Shown here: one piece after another, positions 58,664 to 64,000 of the stretch
Layout of the letters: every line of letters begins with the position of its first letter
Numbering within the stretch: position 1 is the first letter of the stretch
NCBI GenBank assembly: GCA_965261925.1
Contig: OZ253486.1
Coordinates: forward strand, 558,001 to 622,000
DNA length: 64,000 nt
Direction: 5' to 3'
Origin: Bin87 sp965261925
Lineage (GTDB): Bacteria; Chloroflexota; Dehalococcoidia; Lucifugimonadales; UBA3495
The notes under the pieces: generated by a model
Told to the model about the DNA's origin: nothing
The model's input: only the letters and a program-made list of their open reading frames with translations
Database searches by the model: none
Position numbers and translations under genes: made by a program

Positions 58664-60232
58664 ATGCAATACGACGTGATAATCGTGGGCGGAGGGTCGG
58701 CCGGGTGCACACTTGCCGCCCGCCTGTCCGAGGATCCGGGCCGCTCCGTCCTGCTGCTGGAGGCTGGCCCCGATTACGGCGACTTCGAACAGTGGCCGGC
58801 AGAACTCCGCGACGGCACCAGCCAGGAGGCATCGACGCCGGGAGCGGCCTTCAACTGGTCCTACCAGGCCACGGCTACCGAACGCCAAGCCGAGCCGGTC
58901 CAGATCGCCCGCGGCCGCGTCATGGGCGGCTCCGGCGCCGTCAACGGCCAGGTGTTCCTGCGCGGCCTTCCCGAGGACTACGACGCGTGGGCCGCCCAGG
59001 GCAACGACCAGTGGGCCTACCGCCACGTGCTTCCGTTCTTCCGCAAGCTGGAAACGGACGCGGACGTCCAGGACGATTTCCACGGCAGCGACGGGCCGGT
59101 CCCGGTGGTTCGCGCCCCGCGCGATGCCTGGCATCCCTTCCAGCACGCCTTCGTCCGGGCCTGTGTTGACATGGGCTACAGCGAGGACGGGGATATGAAC
59201 CATCCATCCGCGTCGGGCGTTGGTCCCGCGCCGATGAACAACCCGGCCGGGATCCGGATGAGCTGCGCGCTGGCCTATCTATCCACGGCGCGGCATCGGC
59301 TCAACCTCACCATACGGGGCAACGTGGCCGCGCGGCGCGTGCTGTTCGACGGGCTCACCGCCGTCGGTGTTGAGGCTGAGAGCGGCGGCGAGGTGTTCGC
59401 AGCGTATGGCCGTGAAGTCGTCATCTGCGCGAGCGGCATCGCATCGCCGCAACTGCTGATGCTGTCGGGCGTCGGTCCCGCAGACCATCTCACGGAACTG
59501 GGCATACCCGTGGTGCGGGACCTTTCCGGCGTCGGCCAAAACCTGCGCGACCACCCGCTGGTGTACGTGGACAACGCGCTGCATCCCGACCACATCGCCA
59601 GCGACTCTGCGGGCTTTACGGGTTCGCGTATTCAGACCCTGCTGCGCTACACCACCGCAAACTCCGACTCCCGCAACGACATGCACGTTTACGTGAACAA
59701 CGTGGCATCGGGCCCGAGTCCATTGGGCAGCGGACCCGGCGCAGACCAGCCCACGCTGCGCATGACCTGCATCCTGCAGTCCGCCGAGAGCGCGGGCGAA
59801 CTGCGCCTGGCCTCGGCCGATCCCTCCGATAAGCCACTGATTGACTACCGCTACCTGCGTAGCGATTGGGACCGACAGCGGTTGCGCGAAGCCGTGCGCC
59901 TCTGCCGGCAGATACTGTCCCAACCCTCCTTTCAGTCTGTAGTCGGCGAACCGGTGTCGCCCACCGCCGAGGAAGTCGCTTCCGACGATGCGCTGGACGA
60001 CTGGCTCTTGCGCAACGTGTTCACCACCTTTCATACCTCGGGTTCCTGCCGCATGGGGCCGGCCGATGACGCGATGGCCGTCGTCGATCAGTACTGCCGC
60101 GTGCACGGTGTTGAGAACCTGCGCGTCGTCGATCTGTCGATTTGCCCCAACGTGGTGCGGGCCAACACCAACGCCACCGCGATCATGGTCGCGGAGCGTG
60201 CCGCCGGCTGGATCGGCAATGCCCGGCCATAG
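58664..60232 (+). CDS. GMC-family FAD oxidoreductase (choline-dehydrogenase-like) 2
   Basis: A 522-residue paralogue of the gene at 31878. YDVIIVGGGSAGCTLAARLS (FAD), GRVMGGSGAVNGQVFLRGLP (signature 1), ASGIASPQLLMLSGVGPADH (signature 2), TFHTSGSCRMGPADDAM with the catalytic His, and RANTNATAIMVAERA with the Asn. The SGGEVFAAYGREVVICASG strand matches its paralogue. Start ATG at 58664. Unknown alcohol substrate. An aminotransferase gene follows after 52 bases on the same strand, so the aldehyde formed might be transaminated; this is inference. Confidence 0.93.
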   Translation: MQYDVIIVGGGSAGCTLAARLSEDPGRSVLLLEAGPDYGDFEQWPAELRDGTSQEASTPGAAFNWSYQATATERQAEPVQIARGRVMGGSGAVNGQVFLRGLPEDYDAWAAQGNDQWAYRHVLPFFRKLETDADVQDDFHGSDGPVPVVRAPRDAWHPFQHAFVRACVDMGYSEDGDMNHPSASGVGPAPMNNPAGIRMSCALAYLSTARHRLNLTIRGNVAARRVLFDGLTAVGVEAESGGEVFAAYGREVVICASGIASPQLLMLSGVGPADHLTELGIPVVRDLSGVGQNLRDHPLVYVDNALHPDHIASDSAGFTGSRIQTLLRYTTANSDSRNDMHVYVNNVASGPSPLGSGPGADQPTLRMTCILQSAESAGELRLASADPSDKPLIDYRYLRSDWDRQRLREAVRLCRQILSQPSFQSVVGEPVSPTAEEVASDDALDDWLLRNVFTTFHTSGSCRMGPADDAMAVVDQYCRVHGVENLRVVDLSICPNVVRANTNATAIMVAERAAGWIGNARP

Positions 60233-60284
60233 TCATTGGCTATAATGGTCCCCGTTTCCACACTCGCGTCCCGGGAGTTTTGCC

Positions 60285-61469
60285 ATGCCCATCTCTGAAT
60301 ACGTCAGCCGTTCCATGCAAGAGGGCGGTTGGATCCGTCGCATGTTTGAGGTGGGTATCGCCCTGAAAGCGCAATACGGCGAGGACAATGTTTTTGACCT
60401 CTCCCTGGGGAACCCGATCATGGAGCCGCCGGCCGCGTTCCACGCCGAGCTGCTCCGCATCGCGCAATCGCCCGCGCCGGGGATGCACCGCTACATGCCC
60501 AACGCCGGCTATCCCGAGACACGCCAGGCCGTCGCCGACACCCTGGCGAGTGAGACGGGTCTGCCCTTCGGCGCGGGCGACATCGTCATGACCTGCGGCG
60601 CGGCCGGCGCGGCCAACGTGGTCCTTCGCGCGATCCTCAATGCCGGGGACGAAGTGATCATCCTTTCGCCTTTCTTTGCCGAGTACATCTACTACATCCA
60701 GAACCACAACGGCGTACCGGTGATCGTATCGACGACGCCGGAGTTTGACCTGGACGTTGCCGCCGTCGAAGCGGCCATCACACCGAGAACCCGGGCCGTG
60801 ATGCTCAATTCACCCAACAACCCCTCCGGCGTGGTTTACCCAGAGACCGACATCGCCGCCCTTGCCGACGCGATCACGCAGGCCGAGGAGCGGTACGGCT
60901 CGGAGATTTTCATCATCAGCGACGAGCCATACCGGCGCATCATCTATGACGATATGACCTACCCGCAGGTCTTCCCGCACTACGAGCGGACCATCGTGGT
61001 CAACTCCCATGCCAAGGACCTGGGGCTGCCGGGCGAGCGCATCGGGCACATCGCCATCCACCCGGGTTACGCCGGCAAGGCCGAGCTGTTCGACGGCCTG
61101 GTCTTTTGCAACCGGGTGTTGGGGTTTGTGAACGCGCCGGCCCTGATGCAGCACGTGGTTCGCGCCGTTCAGGACGCGTCGGTGGACGTGGGCGAGTACC
61201 AGCGCAAGCGGGACTTTCTCTACGACCGGCTCACCGGCATGGGCTACTCGGTGGTAAAACCCCAGGGCGCGTTCTACCTGTTCCCGCGTTCGCCGCTGGC
61301 CGACGACGAAGCGTTTGTCGCAGCCCTGCAGGAATACAACGTATTGGTCGTACCCGGCAAAGGGTTCGGAACGCCGGGCCACTTCCGCATCTCGTACTGC
61401 CTGGAAGACCGCGTACTTGAAGGGGCGATGGACGGCTTCGCCCGCGCCGCCGAGCAGTACCTGGGCTAG
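60285..61469 (+). CDS. Class I/II pyridoxal-phosphate aminotransferase
   Basis: A 394-residue fold-type I PLP enzyme, aspartate-aminotransferase-like. NVFDLSLGNPIMEPPAAFHA at the N-terminus, MTCGAAGAANVVLRAILNAG (phosphate-binding), VMLNSPNNPSGVVYPETD, IISDEPYRRIIYDD with the PLP-ring Asp and Tyr, and the Schiff-base lysine in VNSHAKDLGLPGERIGHIAI. The C-terminal Arg is in HFRISYCLED. GGGAG precedes the ATG. Amino-donor and keto-acid substrates cannot be told. Its end overlaps the convergent Uma2 gene by four bases. Confidence 0.93.
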   Translation: MPISEYVSRSMQEGGWIRRMFEVGIALKAQYGEDNVFDLSLGNPIMEPPAAFHAELLRIAQSPAPGMHRYMPNAGYPETRQAVADTLASETGLPFGAGDIVMTCGAAGAANVVLRAILNAGDEVIILSPFFAEYIYYIQNHNGVPVIVSTTPEFDLDVAAVEAAITPRTRAVMLNSPNNPSGVVYPETDIAALADAITQAEERYGSEIFIISDEPYRRIIYDDMTYPQVFPHYERTIVVNSHAKDLGLPGERIGHIAIHPGYAGKAELFDGLVFCNRVLGFVNAPALMQHVVRAVQDASVDVGEYQRKRDFLYDRLTGMGYSVVKPQGAFYLFPRSPLADDEAFVAALQEYNVLVVPGKGFGTPGHFRISYCLEDRVLEGAMDGFARAAEQYLG

Positions 61470-62065
61470 CCGTCGGGCAGAACTACGCTCCTTATTCGAG
61501 CGAATATCGGCCCCAGGTCGATGGCGACGCCGGGCATGGCCTCGGAGGTCAGAACGTCGTCAGCGCCGTACACCTGCTCCAGGGTGAACGTCTCGCCATC
61601 CCCGACATATTTGGAAACGGTTCCATTCCGCAGATCCGCGGCCCACATCTCTTGGACGCCGTTGCGGCCATAAACTGGCATCTTTACATTCAAGTCGCGC
61701 TGCCGCGTGGATTCAGACAGCACTTCCACCACCACGTCGGGCGCGCCGGTTACTCCGCGACTGCTAAGGATGTGTCTCCTCTCGGAGGAGACGAACAACA
61801 AATCGGGCTGAAAAGTGTTGTGCTCGTCAATGTACACGTCGAAAGGCGGAAGCCTGATCTCGAATGCGCCTGGCGCGCCGATTTGCGACCTGACGGCAAA
61901 GTACAGCTCTCCAATGAACACTTGGTGCGGTTCGTTGGCTCCGGCCATTTTGACGAGCTCCCCCTCAATCAACTGATAGCGCACACCGCGATGCGACGGG
62001 GGCGTCAACTTCAGGTAGTCCGCCCCGGTCAGCTTGGCTCGCAGTTTCGCATTGGGCTGCGTCAT
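61466..62065 (-). CDS. Uma2-family PD-(D/E)XK endonuclease-like protein (DUF820)
   Basis: A 199-residue Uma2 protein. The nuclease-fold core is visible: YQLIEGELVKMAG at the N-terminus, TFQPDLLFVSSERR (the QPD motif), PDVVVEVLSESTRQRDLNVK with the catalytic E-x-L and later Lys, and YGRNGVQEMWAADL. Uma2 genes occur in many copies in cyanobacteria and Chloroflexi; the biological role is not settled. GGAGG precedes the ATG. Convergent with the aminotransferase gene. Confidence 0.9.
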   Translation of the reverse strand: MTQPNAKLRAKLTGADYLKLTPPSHRGVRYQLIEGELVKMAGANEPHQVFIGELYFAVRSQIGAPGAFEIRLPPFDVYIDEHNTFQPDLLFVSSERRHILSSRGVTGAPDVVVEVLSESTRQRDLNVKMPVYGRNGVQEMWAADLRNGTVSKYVGDGETFTLEQVYGADDVLTSEAMPGVAIDLGPIFARIRSVVLPDG

Positions 62066-62092
62066 AATTGGCCTCCAGATCGCACCATTTGC

Positions 62093-63226
62093 CTACGGCC
62101 AGCCGCCGTTGGCCTCGCGGGACGGCAGACGCACCGTGGCGTCGCCGCGCGTGGTCACCTGCTGGCGCTGGTTCTCGCCCCAGATGTCCATGTCCACCAG
62201 GTACTCGCCATCCTCAATCCGCTTGCCGGTGACCTTCCCCTTGCACCAGGTGGTGTCGCCGACAACGTTGAACCGCCGCAATTCCACGTGCATCCGCTTC
62301 AGGAAGCCGTCGTCGCCCATCCAGTTGGTCAGCAGGTTGCCCATCCAGCAGCAGCGCTGGCACCCATAGTCGTAGGCTCCGGGAAGGCCGGCGGACTCCG
62401 CCGCCTCCTGGATGTCGTGGACGCGGATGATGGCCTCCTGCGCGCCGGTGTTCGGGTCAGTGAACCCCCACGAAGGGTGCCGCAGCATCTCCCGCAGCTG
62501 GATGCCGTGGCTGATGCCGCCGATGCAGCCGGCGACGAAGGCGGTGATGTCGCCGTGGCTCAACGGCCCCTTGACCACGGGAGTCAGCTCATCGCCCACC
62601 CGCACGTCTTCGAACCAGCGGGGGTTGTTGCCCCGGATCTCTTCGTTGAGCACGGCGTTTTGGATCGTCTCCAGCTCTTCCCGTGAATACTGGTAGGGCT
62701 CGAAGCTGTATTTCTGGCGCTCGCGGGCCGCGCTCCGCTCCGCGCGTATCTGCCAGCCCTTGGTCTTGGCGATGATCTCCCCGCGCTGATTGTAGTAGTC
62801 GGTGACACTGGACTGGATCACGATGCGCCCGGCGAACTCGCTTTCCTTCTCCTCTAACCCGGTGAACTGCTCCTGGACGCTGATCTCGTCGCCCAGGTAG
62901 ATCGGCCGGAACCACTCCCAGTCGTTGCCGGCGTGGAACCCGTGGACGCCCGGCAGCCCGCCGGTGCGCCCGGAGCACCAGTACACGCTATACAGGAAGC
63001 ACGGCGGCGCGATGATCGTTCCGTACCTGCTGGCTTGGGCGTACGAGCGGTCCCAGTACAGGGGGTTAGGGTCGCCGATGCCCTGGCAGAAGTGCCGGAT
63101 CGCGCTGCGGGAGGCGTCCTCGTTGAACAGACCGACGCCGTACTGTCGCGGCCGGTTGAATGATCCAAGCCGGCCGCGCAGCCGATCCAGCTCTGCTTCC
63201 GTGATCCGTCCTGATTCCAGCACCAT
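62093..63226 (-). CDS. Double-hotdog MaoC-like acyl dehydratase
   Basis: A 377-residue protein with two hotdog domains. The N-terminal half has RHFCQGIGDPNPLYWDRSYA and IIAPPCFLYSVYWC, the MaoC N-terminal dehydratase pattern with catalytic Asp/His position in GDPNPLYWD. The C-terminal half has GDELTPVVKGPLSHGDITAF and a segment VHDIQEAAESAGLPGAYDYG. Such proteins hydrate enoyl-CoA or related compounds. The ATG at 63226 has GGAGG eight bases upstream; the frame is open to 63535 but the extra residues are not conserved. It lies 50 bases after the ATP sulfurylase gene on the same strand. Substrate unknown. Confidence 0.87.
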   Translation of the reverse strand: MVLESGRITEAELDRLRGRLGSFNRPRQYGVGLFNEDASRSAIRHFCQGIGDPNPLYWDRSYAQASRYGTIIAPPCFLYSVYWCSGRTGGLPGVHGFHAGNDWEWFRPIYLGDEISVQEQFTGLEEKESEFAGRIVIQSSVTDYYNQRGEIIAKTKGWQIRAERSAARERQKYSFEPYQYSREELETIQNAVLNEEIRGNNPRWFEDVRVGDELTPVVKGPLSHGDITAFVAGCIGGISHGIQLREMLRHPSWGFTDPNTGAQEAIIRVHDIQEAAESAGLPGAYDYGCQRCCWMGNLLTNWMGDDGFLKRMHVELRRFNVVGDTTWCKGKVTGKRIEDGEYLVDMDIWGENQRQQVTTRGDATVRLPSREANGGWP

Positions 63227-63276
63227 GTGTGGTGTCCTCCAAGTTTGGGCTGCCGGCCCGCGTGGTTTCCGACCAT

Positions 63277-64000
63277 TTACGCGGCCGCGGGCACCGTCAG
63301 CACCGGGGTCCGCTCGGTCAGGTATTGCTCCGTGACGAAGGGAGAGCCGAAACCGTACTCCTCGGCGCATTGGCGAACCAACGCCAGGGTTTCCGCGCGC
63401 AGGGTCTGGGGCGCCGGCTCGGTTCCGCCGGAGATGATGCTCCGGATCAACCGTCCCGCCAGGTCCTGCTTGGTGTCCGGATGGCCGCAGATGCCCTCGT
63501 AGGCCACGCCGCCGCACGTGGGACAGTACCACCACTCCAGCGTGAGCACGGAGCGAATGCCCAGGTCCGGCAGTTCGTCAAAGATCTCGTGGGCAGCGTA
63601 CCGGCCGTAGTAGTCGCCCACGCCGGCGTGGTCGCGGCCGAACATATGGTGCGTGCATCCCAGGTTCTTGCGCACCAGGGCGTGGAACACGGCCTCGCGT
63701 GGCCCGGCGTAGCGCATGTCCCACAGCAGCGCGGTGGTCCGGTGGATGCCGTACCGGAAAAATCCGTGGGTGCGCAGGTTCTCGTGGGCCAGCACGATGG
63801 CCTCGTCGATGTAGTCGCCCTCTTTCTTTTCGCCGATGACCGCGCTCACCAGCACGCCGTCGGCGCGGGCCTCCATGAAGGCCCCTTTCATCAGGTACTC
63901 GTGGCCGGAGTGGGGCACATTGCGGGTCTGGTGCGCCACGGCGCGCTGCCATCCGGCCGCCGCCAACTCCGCGCGAAGTTGCACCGGGGTCCGCCAGAAG
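63277..64000 (-). CDS. sat: ATP sulfurylase, 3' part (5' end outside the window)
   Basis: C-terminal 240 residues of sulfate adenylyltransferase, which makes adenosine 5'-phosphosulfate from ATP and sulfate (or the reverse in sulfur oxidisers). Motifs: VAHQTRNVPHSGHEYLMKGA (QTRN and HxxH nucleotide site), HMFGRDHAGVGDYYGRYAAH (GRDHAGVG), and CPTCGGVAYEGICGH, a possible zinc site. The frame is open to the right edge (FWRTPVQLRAELAAAGWQ), so the start is beyond 64000. No other sulfur gene is in the window; the direction of the reaction cannot be told. Confidence 0.95.
   Translation of the reverse strand, partial: FWRTPVQLRAELAAAGWQRAVAHQTRNVPHSGHEYLMKGAFMEARADGVLVSAVIGEKKEGDYIDEAIVLAHENLRTHGFFRYGIHRTTALLWDMRYAGPREAVFHALVRKNLGCTHHMFGRDHAGVGDYYGRYAAHEIFDELPDLGIRSVLTLEWWYCPTCGGVAYEGICGHPDTKQDLAGRLIRSIISGGTEPAPQTLRAETLALVRQCAEEYGFGSPFVTEQYLTERTPVLTVPAAA

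Overview
The window is a high-GC bacterial chromosome segment of about 64 kb. It carries two housekeeping genes side by side (alaS and ruvX), galU, and the 3' part of an ATP sulfurylase gene at the right edge. No rRNA, tRNA or CRISPR array was found. The gene mix suggests a free-living heterotroph that oxidises dissolved organic matter: a luciferase-like monooxygenase, two GMC oxidoreductases, an HpaB-type hydroxylase, a LigB-type dioxygenase, several amidohydrolases, VOC proteins, an acyl-CoA dehydrogenase and many MFS permeases. Together with TTG/GTG starts and Gly/Asn-rich exported FN3 proteins, this resembles marine Chloroflexota of the SAR202 type. That assignment is inference from gene content; no marker tree was possible.

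Layout. 0-9.6 kb: MFS exporter, luciferase-like oxidoreductase, two NHL-propeller proteins transcribed divergently, a VOC protein, an MFS gene with a 3' frameshift next to a MITE-like element, a collapsed second copy of that MFS gene, and an EamA permease divergent from an HxlR regulator. 10-22.3 kb: exported proteins, namely a 789-aa surface protein, a lipoprotein 5'-nucleotidase, a ThuA protein, a UDP-glucose dehydrogenase fragment, a five-domain FN3 protein split by an IS1380-type element, and a small lipoprotein. 22.6-37.6 kb: catabolic region with an epimerase, two PuuE-like deacetylase-fold hydrolases, an amidohydrolase, an HpaB-like hydroxylase, a LigB-like dioxygenase, a GMC oxidoreductase, an amidohydrolase-2, a SIS isomerase and a carboxymuconolactone decarboxylase-like protein. 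Small accessory genes lie among them, including an aspartic-protease/DUF2442 fusion next to DUF4160. 37.6-39.4 kb: an AAA ATPase and DUF4276 pair, probably defence. 39.6-42.8 kb: alaS-ruvX. 43.1-46.8 kb: a three-repeat lipoprotein gene split by an IS21-type element. 47-54 kb: small regulators, acyl-CoA dehydrogenase, galU, and two related MFS permeases. 54.0-56.9 kb: defence-like islet with a truncated C5-methyltransferase, an MntA/HepT-like pair, a Cys-rich protein, a small winged-helix protein and a coiled-coil PD-(D/E)XK-like protein. 56.9-64 kb: flavoprotein dehydrogenase, second GMC oxidoreductase, aminotransferase, Uma2 nuclease, double-hotdog dehydratase, ATP sulfurylase.

Two insertion sequences each split an exported repeat protein. 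In both cases removing the element plus one copy of its target duplication restores a single open frame (922 and 442 codons), so both insertions look recent. Gene boundaries here also carry many short (14-25 bp) tandem duplications, often including a ribosome binding site or stop codon, and a MITE-like inverted-repeat family recurs at least three times. The first 270 bases hold only an open-ended frame (1-156) and no gene I can support.
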